The translations under genes were made by a program, and so were the position numbers. Source: JABCPE02 sp963516675 (GTDB lineage: Bacteria > Bacteroidota > Bacteroidia > Flavobacteriales > Weeksellaceae). From it: DNA of 54,622 bases. Below, in pieces: positions 8,480 to 16,333 of this stretch. The notes under the pieces were generated by a model. The model did not search any database. It had not been told where the DNA came from and was given only the letters and a program-made list of their open reading frames with translations. The DNA lies in NCBI GenBank assembly GCA_963516675.1, contig CAUQBH010000014.1, forward strand, positions 1 to 54,622. The letters are read 5' to 3'. Position 1 is the stretch's first letter. The number at the start of each line of letters is the position of its first letter.

Positions 8480-9439
8480 TTAGAATAAATCGTCCTCCGT
8501 GATAGATTTATCATGTTTTGTGTAGGCTGTTGGTCTTTTTGCAAAGAAATCATCTAATTCATTCGCGAAAACTTCTTCTTCAAACCAAAGCATCGGCTTT
8601 ATTTCATCTCCTGTTATCCCAAAAGGTCTGCCCAAGCCCAGCTGCACTAAAGAGTCATCCAGCCTGTATCTCATATAGTTAGCCAAATCTTTTTTGCTGA
8701 AAAAGTCTAATTCACCATTTTCAAAAATCCAATCTAACATCTTGTCTTCCAGCTCTATATAGTTTTTCATAAAGCCTTCTATCTCCTTCATTCCTCTTTC
8801 CTTCATGTCTGGATTTTCCTCAAAAATCTTTTTGATGATAAAAATCCCAGCATTAGCGTGTGTCTGCTCGTCTACAGATGTCCAAGCAATAATGTTTGCC
8901 ACATTTTTCATATACCCTTTAAAACGAGTGAATGACAAAATAGTCGCAAATTGGCTGAACAAAGAAGCGTTTTCTATAATCAAAGTAAAAAACAAGATTC
9001 TCTCTAAAGCATTTTCCTTATTCTTAGAAAGATACTCTTTTAAAACTTGATTTCTCTCCTTGAAAATAGGAACTTCTAGCAAGTTCTCAAATTCATTATT
9101 ATACCCCAATACTTCCAGCAATCTTGAATATGCCTCCGAATGGCGGAACTCACATTCTGCAAAAGTAGCACCAAGTCCGTTAAACTCTGGCTTCGGGAAA
9201 AGGTCATAAAGGTCTCCCCAAAAAGTTTTCACAGAAACCTCCACCTGTGCTATTCCCAGCAAGGCTCTCTTTACAGCTTCTTTTTCTATCGGACTCAAAT
9301 TCGCCTTGAAATCTTGAATATCAGCTGTAAATTCCACCTCAGAATGCACCCAGAAGGACTTATTCATGGAATCTACAAACTGCATGATTTCTGGATATTC
9401 AAACGGTTTGTAATTTTCTCTTTTATCAAATATTCCCAT
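8480..9439 (-). CDS. nrdB: Ribonucleoside-diphosphate reductase, small (beta) subunit, class Ia
   Basis: A 319-residue radical-generating subunit. The diiron ligands can be placed by spacing to E. coli NrdB: Glu67 (AQVEVS) in place of Asp84, Glu97 and His100 (EFRH), Glu156 (IIENASLF), Glu191 and His194 (DEQTH). The radical tyrosine is Tyr104, four residues after His100 (HSEAY), so this is a tyrosyl-radical (class Ia-like) enzyme and not a Tyr-less Ic or Id form. No ATP-cone precedes the ferritin-like fold. It is the first gene of the operon nrdB-82aa-119aa-GNAT-nrdA; the order beta before alpha with three genes between is unusual compared with enterobacterial nrdAB. Confidence 0.96.
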   Translation of the reverse strand: MGIFDKRENYKPFEYPEIMQFVDSMNKSFWVHSEVEFTADIQDFKANLSPIEKEAVKRALLGIAQVEVSVKTFWGDLYDLFPKPEFNGLGATFAECEFRHSEAYSRLLEVLGYNNEFENLLEVPIFKERNQVLKEYLSKNKENALERILFFTLIIENASLFSQFATILSFTRFKGYMKNVANIIAWTSVDEQTHANAGIFIIKKIFEENPDMKERGMKEIEGFMKNYIELEDKMLDWIFENGELDFFSKKDLANYMRYRLDDSLVQLGLGRPFGITGDEIKPMLWFEEEVFANELDDFFAKRPTAYTKHDKSITEDDLF

Positions 9440-9466
9440 GATGATACTTTTTCACATTAGCATTTG

Positions 9467-9474
9467 CAAAAGTA
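9467..9474 (-). promoter_or_regulatory. -7 element for the nrdB operon
   Basis: On the minus strand TACTTTTGC matches TAnnTTTG(C), 27 bases before the nrdB ATG. No NrdR-box pair resembling the known 16-bp palindrome is visible in 9440-9717, and no TTG at the proper distance was found. Apart from this element and the hairpin at 9654-9686 the 278-base gap holds only A/T-rich sequence. Confidence 0.5.
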
Positions 9475-9653
9475 GAAATAAATACTCTCTATAAAAATCA
9501 TCTCTTATGAAAGTTTTCCACACTCATTCTAATACTCTATAAATAAACAGGTTATAAAATTTAGTATCATTTTACCTTAATTTACAATTAAACAACATTA
9601 AAAAACATTCGATAAATAAACAAAATAAAATTAAACAATCATGATAGTGCATA

Positions 9654-9686
9654 AAAATGAGTATCAGAAAAACTGATACTCATTTT
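9654..9686 (-). terminator. Terminator of the ATP synthase operon
   Basis: A perfect 14-bp stem (AAAATGAGTATCAG and its complement) with a 5-base loop lies 32 bases after the atpG stop. Reading on the minus strand the stem ends in a T-run. Confidence 0.85.
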
Positions 9687-9717
9687 CAACTTTAAAACCT
9701 TATATTATGATATAATC

Positions 9718-10578
9718 TTATCCTTTTTTCAATGCTTCTGCACCAGAAACGATTTCCAAGATTTCATTAGTAATCGCTGCCTGACGAGCCTTGTTATAGA
9801 AAATAACGAGTTCGTTTTTCAGAGCATTAGCATTGTCTGTCGCTTTATGCATCGCGGTCATCCTTGCTCCATGCTCAGATGCTATAGAGTCCAATAAAGC
9901 TTTATAAACCTGCGTCTTTATAGACTTAGGAATCAATGTTTCCAATATAGTCTGCTTATCAGGTTCAAAGATGTAGTCTGATTCTGCATCTTCTTCAGCT
10001 TGTTCTGGCATCGTAATCGGTAGTAACTGTTCAGTTCTTACCTCCTGTGTCGCTGCATTGATAAATTTATTATAAACCAAATACACTTCATCAAAAATTC
10101 CTTCGCTGAAGTCTTTCATCACAGCACTAGTCAGTTTAGAAACAGCCTCAAAACTTACACTATCGTAAATAGAACTTTGGTTATCATACACTGTTCTCAC
10201 TCTTCTTACCGCATCAAAAACCTTTTTTCCTATCGTAAGAACCTCTATTTCTACATCTTCTTTTTGTTTATAATTAGCATTCAGCTCTTTAATCACTGAT
10301 GAGTTAAAAGCTCCTGCCAAACCTCTATTAGAAGAAATAGCGATATAAAGTATTTTTTTGACTTCTCTTTTCTGAGCATACTCTGACAAACTTCCTTCAG
10401 AACCTGTACTCACTTTTTGAATAAGTTCCTGAAGTTTTTCAGAATAAGGTCTAAGCATCGTAATGGCATCTTGTGCTTTTTTTAGTTTCGCTGCCGAAAC
10501 CATCTTCATCGCACTCGTAATCTGCATCGTAGATGATATAGATGTTATTCTGCCTCTAATCTCCTTTAAATTCGCCAT
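9718..10578 (-). CDS. atpG: F1Fo ATP synthase gamma subunit
   Basis: A 286-residue central stalk subunit of F1, which couples proton-driven ring rotation to catalysis in alpha/beta. The N-terminal helix signature (LKEIRGRITSISSTMQITSAMKMVSAAKLKKAQ) and the C-terminal helix (MTAMHKATDNANALKNELVIFYNKARQAAITNEILEIVSGAEAL) are both typical and form the rotating coiled coil. The length equals the family's usual 285-290. It is the last gene of the atp operon, 55 bases after atpA, and is followed by a strong terminator; atpD and atpC are not here. Confidence 0.97.
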   Translation of the reverse strand: MANLKEIRGRITSISSTMQITSAMKMVSAAKLKKAQDAITMLRPYSEKLQELIQKVSTGSEGSLSEYAQKREVKKILYIAISSNRGLAGAFNSSVIKELNANYKQKEDVEIEVLTIGKKVFDAVRRVRTVYDNQSSIYDSVSFEAVSKLTSAVMKDFSEGIFDEVYLVYNKFINAATQEVRTEQLLPITMPEQAEEDAESDYIFEPDKQTILETLIPKSIKTQVYKALLDSIASEHGARMTAMHKATDNANALKNELVIFYNKARQAAITNEILEIVSGAEALKKG

Positions 10579-10633
10579 CTGATAAACTTACTTTTTTATG
10601 TCCTAAAAATTTTAGAACAAATTGGTTTATATT

Positions 10634-12214
10634 TTAATTATTGTATTTCGCTACTAAATCTAATGCCACTTGTTTCAATACATCTGTCAAATCTTTATCG
10701 ATTTTACCAGCTTTTAGTGCAGACATTACCTCTGGATGTGCAGTTTTTAATAATCCTACATATTCTTTTTGGAATGCTCTTACTTTTGCAACAGGAATGT
10801 CTTTTAGCAAGTTCTCTGTTCCAGCATAAATCATCGCTACTTGGTCTTCCACTGGAAGCGGTGAGTTTACTGGCTGTTTTAGAATTTCCACATTCTTTTC
10901 TCCCTTAGAAATTACCGCCAGAGTAGCAGCATCTAGGTCAGAACCAAATTTAGCAAATGCTTCTAATTCTTTATATTGAGCTTGGTCAAGTTTCAATGTT
11001 CCTGAAACTTTCTTCATTGATTTAATTTGAGCATTACCTCCTACCCTTGATACAGAGATACCCACATTAATCGCTGGTCTTACCCCTGAGTTGAATAAAT
11101 CAGACTCCAAGAAAATCTGTCCATCTGTAATGGAAATCACATTGGTAGGAATATACGCAGATACATCCCCTGCCTGAGTTTCGATGATAGGAAGCGCTGT
11201 CAATGAACCACCACCTTTTACCATAGGTTTCAATGTTTCTGGAAGGTCATTCATTTGAGATGCGATAGTATCATCTTTGATGATTTTCGCTGCTCTTTCT
11301 AGCAATCTTGAGTGGAGGTAGAATACATCCCCAGGATAAGCCTCACGCCCTGGTGGTCTTCTTAATAGAAGAGACAACTCTCTATATGCTACCGCTTGTT
11401 TAGATAAATCATCATAAACTATCAATGCTGGGCGTCCTGTATCTCTAAAATACTCTCCGATAGCAGCCCCTGCCATTGGAGCATACACCTGCATTGGAGA
11501 AGGGTCAGAAGCATTAGCTGCTACTACTACCGTATAAGCCATTGCGCCTCTTTCTTCTAGTGTTCTTACGATTTGAGCTACTGTAGAACCTTTTTGTCCT
11601 ACTGCTACATATATACAGAATACAGGCTGACCTGCATCATAAAATTCTTTTTGGTTCAGAATCGTATCTATTGCTACCGTAGTTTTACCTGTCTGACGGT
11701 CACCAATAATCAACTCTCTCTGTCCTCTTCCGATAGGAATCATAGAGTCTATCGCAACGATACCTGTTTGCAAAGGCTCATTTACAGGCTGACGATAGAT
11801 AACACCAGGAGCTTTTCTCTCCAAAGGCATATCATATAAATCACCTCCAATAGGACCTTTACCATCGATAGGATTACCCAAAGTGTCTACTACTCTTCCC
11901 AAAAGTCCTTCTCCTACTTTGATAGAAGAGATTCTTTTAGTTCTATTTACTGTATCACCTTCTTTTACTCTCTTAGATTCACCAAGTAGAGCCACCCCTA
12001 CATTATCCTCTTCAAGGTTTAATACAATTCCTTCAACTCCACTTTCAAATTTTACTAATTCTCCGTATTGTACATTTTCCAAACCATAAATACGAGCAAT
12101 ACCATCTCCTACTTGTAATACGGTTCCTACCTCTTCTACATTAGACTGAGTATCAAAATTTGCTAACTGTTGTTTCAATATTGCAGATACTTCTGCTGGA
12201 TTTATTCCTGCCAT
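10634..12214 (-). CDS. atpA: F1Fo ATP synthase alpha subunit
   Basis: A 526-residue non-catalytic nucleotide-binding subunit of F1. The Walker A motif is GDRQTGKT at residues 171-178; the Walker B region is ALIVYDDLSKQ, and the alpha signature PAINVGISVSRVGG is present near residue 380. N-terminal beta-barrel and C-terminal helical domains are complete, and the length fits the family. It lies 17 bases after atpH in the operon. The helical N-terminus (EVSAILKQQLANF) is the segment that binds the delta subunit. Confidence 0.98.
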   Translation of the reverse strand: MAGINPAEVSAILKQQLANFDTQSNVEEVGTVLQVGDGIARIYGLENVQYGELVKFESGVEGIVLNLEEDNVGVALLGESKRVKEGDTVNRTKRISSIKVGEGLLGRVVDTLGNPIDGKGPIGGDLYDMPLERKAPGVIYRQPVNEPLQTGIVAIDSMIPIGRGQRELIIGDRQTGKTTVAIDTILNQKEFYDAGQPVFCIYVAVGQKGSTVAQIVRTLEERGAMAYTVVVAANASDPSPMQVYAPMAGAAIGEYFRDTGRPALIVYDDLSKQAVAYRELSLLLRRPPGREAYPGDVFYLHSRLLERAAKIIKDDTIASQMNDLPETLKPMVKGGGSLTALPIIETQAGDVSAYIPTNVISITDGQIFLESDLFNSGVRPAINVGISVSRVGGNAQIKSMKKVSGTLKLDQAQYKELEAFAKFGSDLDAATLAVISKGEKNVEILKQPVNSPLPVEDQVAMIYAGTENLLKDIPVAKVRAFQKEYVGLLKTAHPEVMSALKAGKIDKDLTDVLKQVALDLVAKYNN

Positions 12215-12231
12215 TTTATTGGTTGTTTTTT

Positions 12232-12774
12232 CTAATTAAGTTGAAATTCTTTTCTAAGATTGGTCAAATGAGTTCTTACCGAGTTATCTATCTGCTGATC
12301 TCCTACCCTTAGGATATACCCACCGATAAGCTCTGGTTTTATTATAGACTTTATCTTATACTTCTTATTTGCATCTATTAAAGATGAAGATTTTACAATC
12401 TGTTCTATGCTCTGTTGAGAAAGTTCTTCAGCTGTTGTAAGGGTTGCTTTCTGCACTCCATTCATTTCCTCTACTTTCTCAATATATTCTTTAGCAATAT
12501 CTTCTAAATATTTTTCTCTTCCCTGCTTGATAACAAGGGTAATCATGTTTTTAGTTACCACAGAAAACTTAGAAAAAATTTCATTTGCAACATTATGTTT
12601 TCTTCTGTAATCTATAATAGGCGTAGCGAAAAAACTTCTCAATTCTTTAGAACCAGAAATAGTTTCTGCCACATCTTTCATTTCATTGAATACTGTTTCC
12701 GTGTTGCCAGTTTCTGTTGTAAAATCCAACAATCCCTGAGCATATCTTTTAGCAACTTTTGTTGTGTTACTCAT
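12232..12774 (-). CDS. atpH: F1Fo ATP synthase delta subunit
   Basis: A 180-residue peripheral-stalk subunit (OSCP homologue) fixing F1 to the b subunits. The N-terminal helical domain starts KVAKRYAQGLLDF, as usual. The C-terminal motif reads ELIGGYILRVGDQQIDNSVRTHLTNLRKEF, the family signature GG-x-x-(I/V)-x-x-(G/D)-D-x-x-(I/L)-D-x-S. It begins 5 bases after the atpF stop and ends 17 bases before atpA. Confidence 0.96.
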   Translation of the reverse strand: MSNTTKVAKRYAQGLLDFTTETGNTETVFNEMKDVAETISGSKELRSFFATPIIDYRRKHNVANEIFSKFSVVTKNMITLVIKQGREKYLEDIAKEYIEKVEEMNGVQKATLTTAEELSQQSIEQIVKSSSLIDANKKYKIKSIIKPELIGGYILRVGDQQIDNSVRTHLTNLRKEFQLN

Positions 12775-12779
12775 AAGGA

Positions 12780-13268
12780 TTAGTTTAAGTTTTTATCATT
12801 TAATAAATTAGCCACTAAATCATTTTGGGCATCTTTATTATCCAATTTTTTCTTCAATATAGTCTCTGCAATATCCACAGACAAAGAACTGATTTGCTTT
12901 TTCATATCATCTATAGCAGCAGCCTTTTCCATAGCGATAGAATGTCTAGCAGCCTCTATCATTTTTTCTCCTTCTACTTTAGCTGTATCTTTCGCTTCGT
13001 TAATCATTCTATCTCTAATTTCTCTTGCTTCTCTCAATATATTATCCTTTTCTATTTTAGCTTCTTGGATAATTCTTTCGTTTTCAGCTTTTAAATTCTG
13101 AACTTCTTCTCTTGCTAATTTAGCTTGGTTAAGAGCATCTACGATTGTTGTTTCTCTTTCATTAAGTGCATTAAGAATTGGTTTCCATGCATATTTTGCC
13201 AAAAGAAACATCAATACAGCAAAAGTAAGAGTCATCCAAAAAACTAAACCTAATCCCGGTGTTATCAT
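12780..13268 (-). CDS. atpF: F1Fo ATP synthase b subunit
   Basis: A 162-residue peripheral-stalk subunit. One N-terminal membrane helix (GLGLVFWMTLTFAVLMFLLAKYAW, residues 4-27) is followed by KPI and a long Ala/Glu/Lys-rich coiled coil to about residue 140, the usual design. A dimer of b connects subunit a to delta. The gene follows a 108-base gap after atpE that contains a strong stem-loop, the largest gap between structural genes of this operon. Confidence 0.95.
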   Translation of the reverse strand: MITPGLGLVFWMTLTFAVLMFLLAKYAWKPILNALNERETTIVDALNQAKLAREEVQNLKAENERIIQEAKIEKDNILREAREIRDRMINEAKDTAKVEGEKMIEAARHSIAMEKAAAIDDMKKQISSLSVDIAETILKKKLDNKDAQNDLVANLLNDKNLN

Positions 13269-13325
13269 TTCTAAATTATTTTATTTTTTATTTTACTTTA
13301 AATATTTTTTAATCCAAAATTTTAA

Positions 13326-13365
13326 AATAATCTTGGTAAGCACCAACCGTGTTACCAAGATTATT
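13326..13365 (-). terminator. Stem-loop inside the atp operon, between atpE and atpF
   Basis: A perfect 14-bp inverted repeat (AATAATCTTGGTAA and its complement) around a 12-base loop, lying 12 bases after the atpE stop. On the minus-strand transcript it is followed by a short T-rich stretch. It may act as a partial terminator or as a 3' stabilising structure for the upstream atpB-atpE message; the sequence alone cannot say which. Confidence 0.75.
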
Positions 13366-13376
13366 AGGATTTTTAA

Positions 13377-13595
13377 TTATCCTTTCATGAACGGAGCACT
13401 GAAAATCAATCCGATAAGTCCAGCACCTTCGATAAGACCACAAGCGATCAACATCGCAGCTTGTACCTTATCAGCCGCTTCTGGCTGTCTAGCGATAGCG
13501 TCCATCGCGTGAGAACCAATTTTAGAAATACCGTAAGCTACTCCTAATACAGCAAGTGAAATTGCTACATAATTTAAATTAGACATAAAATCCAT
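13377..13595 (-). CDS. atpE: F1Fo ATP synthase c subunit
   Basis: A 72-residue hairpin protein forming the rotor ring in the membrane. Two hydrophobic helices (about residues 8-28 and 46-68) flank the polar loop ARQPEAADK that contacts gamma/epsilon. The ion-carrying carboxylate is Glu56 in GLIEGAGLIG; the residue after it is Gly, not the Ser/Thr typical for sodium-binding rings, so proton coupling is the better guess. A second Met at residue 4 (MSNLNY) could be the true start. A stem-loop follows the stop codon. Confidence 0.97.
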   Translation of the reverse strand: MDFMSNLNYVAISLAVLGVAYGISKIGSHAMDAIARQPEAADKVQAAMLIACGLIEGAGLIGLIFSAPFMKG

Positions 13596-13642
13596 GATAA
13601 AAAATATTTAGTTAAAATTATTATTTAAAATTAAAATTCTTT

Positions 13643-14731
13643 CTAGTGTCCTTCTGCATGCCCATGTGCATCATCGTGACTATGTTCTGCTACTGCAATA
13701 CCAATATATAAAGCTGATAATATTGTAAATATATACGCTTGTAGAGCCGCAACTAACAATTCCAAGATAGAAACGAACAACGCCAATGGCACAGAAACCG
13801 CTCCTAAAGCTGCATTTTTGAAAATAAATATCAATGAAATAATACTTAAAATCATAATGTGCCCAGCTGTAATATTCGCCATAAGACGCATCGTCAAGGA
13901 GAACGGCTTAGTGAAAATACCTATAATTTCCAATGGAATCATAATCGGCTTTAGCAAAAATGGTACTGGCGGCCAAAAAATATGTTTCCAATAGTCTTTA
14001 TTTGCGTTAAGCAAAATAGTAAACAATGTAAATAAAGAAAGTACTAATGTAACCGCTATATTACCTGTAAGGTTAGCCCCACCAGGGAAAAACGGAACAA
14101 GTCCTATTAAGTTATTCAACCAAATAAAGAAGAATATGGTCAATAAGAACGGCATAAACTTCTTATAATGTTTAGAACCGATATTTGGAATTGCAATTCC
14201 ATCTCTCACCAACAATACAACAGGTTCGAAAAATCTCGCCACTCCAGTAGGCACTAAAGATTTTTTGTAAGAATTTGCCATTGAAATGAATAATCCCAAG
14301 ATAATCAAAACAGAAATAAACAATGCAAAAACATTCTTAGTGATAGAAAGGTCGTAAAACACCTTTTCAGTTCCTTTGAATAAATCTGGAATTTGTGCTT
14401 TTTCCAAACCTTCTTTATTCACTAAAACACCATGCTCCAAAGTATACCCATCTATTACTTCCCCATGAGCCACACTACTTGACATGAAAAAATGCCAACC
14501 TTTCTCATCCTTTACAATTACTGGCAATGGAATAGTAATATGTAACTCTCCCTCTTGACCCTCGTTCAAAGTAGCAATATGCCACTCATGAGTATCATAA
14601 ATGTGATGATTGATAAGTTCAGAAGGATTAAAGGCTTTTTCACCTCCATCTGCATGTTCACTAGCAAGAGCAGTATTTCCAAACAGCATGAACACCAAAA
14701 CAAAAAATAGTGAATAAATTCTCTGGTTCAT
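13643..14731 (-). CDS. atpB: F1Fo ATP synthase a subunit
   Basis: A 362-residue membrane subunit holding the proton half-channels. The essential arginine is Arg282 in SLTMRLMANITAG. It is longer than the about 270-residue E. coli protein because of an N-terminal extension: a signal-peptide-like segment (residues 1-23, ending ALAS) and about 100 residues of soluble, His-rich sequence before the first membrane helix near residue 132. This extended form is common in Bacteroidota. The C-terminus is His-rich (EHSHDDAHGHAEGH). A TATATTTGC element lies 21-28 bases before the ATG. It heads the structural atp genes. Confidence 0.96.
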   Translation of the reverse strand: MNQRIYSLFFVLVFMLFGNTALASEHADGGEKAFNPSELINHHIYDTHEWHIATLNEGQEGELHITIPLPVIVKDEKGWHFFMSSSVAHGEVIDGYTLEHGVLVNKEGLEKAQIPDLFKGTEKVFYDLSITKNVFALFISVLIILGLFISMANSYKKSLVPTGVARFFEPVVLLVRDGIAIPNIGSKHYKKFMPFLLTIFFFIWLNNLIGLVPFFPGGANLTGNIAVTLVLSLFTLFTILLNANKDYWKHIFWPPVPFLLKPIMIPLEIIGIFTKPFSLTMRLMANITAGHIMILSIISLIFIFKNAALGAVSVPLALFVSILELLVAALQAYIFTILSALYIGIAVAEHSHDDAHGHAEGH

Positions 14732-14751
14732 TTCTTATTTTTATTGATTTG

Positions 14752-14759
14752 CAAATATA
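14752..14759 (-). promoter_or_regulatory. -7 element upstream of atpB
   Basis: On the minus strand TATATTTGC is a perfect TAnnTTTG(C) match, 21 bases before the atpB ATG. No TTG at the usual distance. It could start an atpB-led transcript separate from the preceding small membrane-protein gene. Confidence 0.6.
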
Positions 14760-14786
14760 CTTAAATAAATTAAGTTTTAAAAATAA

Positions 14787-15149
14787 TTATAATTGATTTT
14801 TATCAGATTTTTGATTATTCTTTATTTCCCTAAGGACAGAATGGTATAGAGGTATGGATAATAGAAGAAAAACAAGAGCTAAAAACATCACTAAGACTTC
14901 ATTTTTCTTAATTACAAACATCCACAAAAATGCCCAAAGAATATCTTTTCCGAAATTCATAGCCATGAAAGCCATCACAGCCATAGACATTTTCTTTAAT
15001 CCTTTATACATCCTAAAAATTAGAACATTAAGGACAAGGAATGAGAAAAAAATCCCTATAATATATATATAATACTCAGGATACTGATAGAGATAAATCC
15101 CCATAAACACAGCCACAAATGCGTAAATAATGGTATCTATTTTATTCAA
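14787..15149 (-). CDS. Small four-helix membrane protein ahead of the atp operon
   Basis: A 120-residue integral membrane protein with four predicted helices (about residues 4-20, 26-45, 52-80 and 82-106) and a short basic tail. It lies 55 bases upstream of atpB on the same strand, the position held in other bacteria by AtpI/AtpZ-type assembly or Mg/Ca-transport accessory proteins and in flavobacteria often by an uncharacterised membrane protein. It shows no clear AtpI signature, so the functional link is inferred only from position and topology. A promoter match precedes it. Confidence 0.7.
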   Translation of the reverse strand: MNKIDTIIYAFVAVFMGIYLYQYPEYYIYIIGIFFSFLVLNVLIFRMYKGLKKMSMAVMAFMAMNFGKDILWAFLWMFVIKKNEVLVMFLALVFLLLSIPLYHSVLREIKNNQKSDKNQL

Positions 15150-15162
15150 AACAAAGTTTTTG

Positions 15163-15194
15163 CAAAGTTATGGATTTTCTTTTTATAAATACAA
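15163..15194 (-). promoter_or_regulatory. Promoter for the membrane-protein gene/atp operon
   Basis: TTG (15194-15192), 21 bases, TAACTTTGC (15170-15162) on the minus strand, a full consensus match 14 bases before the ATG at 15149. Probably the main promoter of the atp operon. Confidence 0.65.
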
Positions 15195-15197
15195 GGT

Positions 15198-15629
15198 TTA
15201 TTCTTCGTCTTCTTCATTCTCTATATCGAGAAAAAAAGCATCCCAATCATCCTCTTCTTGATTATCATTATCTAAAAAGTCACTCATATCCCTACGGTCT
15301 TTTTTCGTGGGTCTTCCCTCTCCTTTTTGGCGATAATAATCCTGCGAGAGCATTCTCATTTTCAATATTTCATATTGCTCTTTATCAGTAGTATCTTTGA
15401 TATGAAGTGGAACAAGCTTGGCACCGAGGCGGTTTTTAGGAATCTGCAAAACCTCTATTTTATAATTGATTTGGTTTTTCCTAATCTCCACCACATCTCC
15501 TTCATGGACTTCCCGCGAGGCTTTCACTGGCTGTCCGCCGATGGAAACTCTATTTTTTTTGATTTCATCTGCGGCGATGCTTCTTGTTTTATAAAAACGA
15601 ACACTCCACAGAAATTTGTCTACACGCAT
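15198..15629 (-). CDS. hslR: Hsp15-like S4-domain RNA-binding protein
   Basis: A 143-residue protein with an N-terminal S4 domain: MRVDKFLWSVRFYKTRSIAADEIKKNRVSIGG followed by VKASREVHEGDVVEIR, the Hsp15 (HslR) pattern. In E. coli Hsp15 binds free 50S subunits carrying a nascent chain and helps recycle them. The C-terminal third is charged, with an acidic tail (DNDNQEEDDWDAFFLDIENEEDEE). It starts 10 bases after the recO stop and ends the operon. Confidence 0.9.
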   Translation of the reverse strand: MRVDKFLWSVRFYKTRSIAADEIKKNRVSIGGQPVKASREVHEGDVVEIRKNQINYKIEVLQIPKNRLGAKLVPLHIKDTTDKEQYEILKMRMLSQDYYRQKGEGRPTKKDRRDMSDFLDNDNQEEDDWDAFFLDIENEEDEE

Positions 15630-15639
15630 ACTTATTTTA

Positions 15640-16329
15640 TTATTCAGAAAAAATTTGCCTCAAAATATCCAAAGATTTTGGGATTTTAAATTCTGGAAAA
15701 TGACAACTATAATACACCAACACCGAATCCAAAAAATCTTCTTTCATGCTGTTTTTTATCTTCACATCATAGATTTCTTCATTTGAAATCATTTTTTTCC
15801 AATACTCAGAAACCTGCTCATCAAACAAATGATGACAAATACTCTCCGAAAAAAAACCAGACTCTGGGTCTAAAAATTTTTCTTCCCTGCACAAAGGCGC
15901 CACGCCCTGACTTCTAAGATATTCGACCAAAAAAGCATAATGAGCCTGATAGTTTTGGTTCTCTAACTGATGCAGAAAAACCTTTATATTGGTATAAATC
16001 TGAGTATTTACCAGCTCTGTTTTTAAAACCTGATGAAGGAATTCCGCCACAAAGAACAAAATAGATGACACCCTAATATCTTCATAATTTTCCAAAGTTT
16101 CCACCTTCTCTATTTTACTGATTGTCTGTATATTATATTTTTTATGAAAATCAGAAATCGTAAAATACAGCTCTGTCATGGGAGTAAGATAAGCCTTTTT
16201 CTTGTTTTTAGGCGAATAAACCCCTCTCATGAAAAAACTCTGAAAACCAGCATTTTCGGTAAAGCAATGTAAGATAGCATCATTATCACCATATTTTATA
16301 TATGACAAAAGAATTCCTCTATCTACCAT
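15640..16329 (-). CDS. recO: DNA repair protein RecO
   Basis: A 229-residue RecO, which with RecR loads RecA at gaps and anneals SSB-coated strands. The N-terminal OB fold is visible (GILLSYIKYGDNDAILHCFTENAGFQSFFMRGVYS) and the helical C-terminal domain follows from about residue 80. The four-Cys zinc knuckle found in many RecO proteins is absent; the region has only CREEKF and ICHH. It starts 4 bases after the stop of the metallophosphatase gene, in the operon that ends with hslR. Confidence 0.9.
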   Translation of the reverse strand: MVDRGILLSYIKYGDNDAILHCFTENAGFQSFFMRGVYSPKNKKKAYLTPMTELYFTISDFHKKYNIQTISKIEKVETLENYEDIRVSSILFFVAEFLHQVLKTELVNTQIYTNIKVFLHQLENQNYQAHYAFLVEYLRSQGVAPLCREEKFLDPESGFFSESICHHLFDEQVSEYWKKMISNEEIYDVKIKNSMKEDFLDSVLVYYSCHFPEFKIPKSLDILRQIFSE

Positions 16330-16333
16330 ATTA

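Noticed and set aside
9440..9717. NrdR box upstream of nrdB
   Set aside because: No sequence close to the known NrdR palindrome was found on either strand of this gap.
10579..10633. Small palindrome CTAAAAATTTTAG between atpA and atpG
   Set aside because: Short and purely A/T-rich; expected by chance in sequence of this composition.
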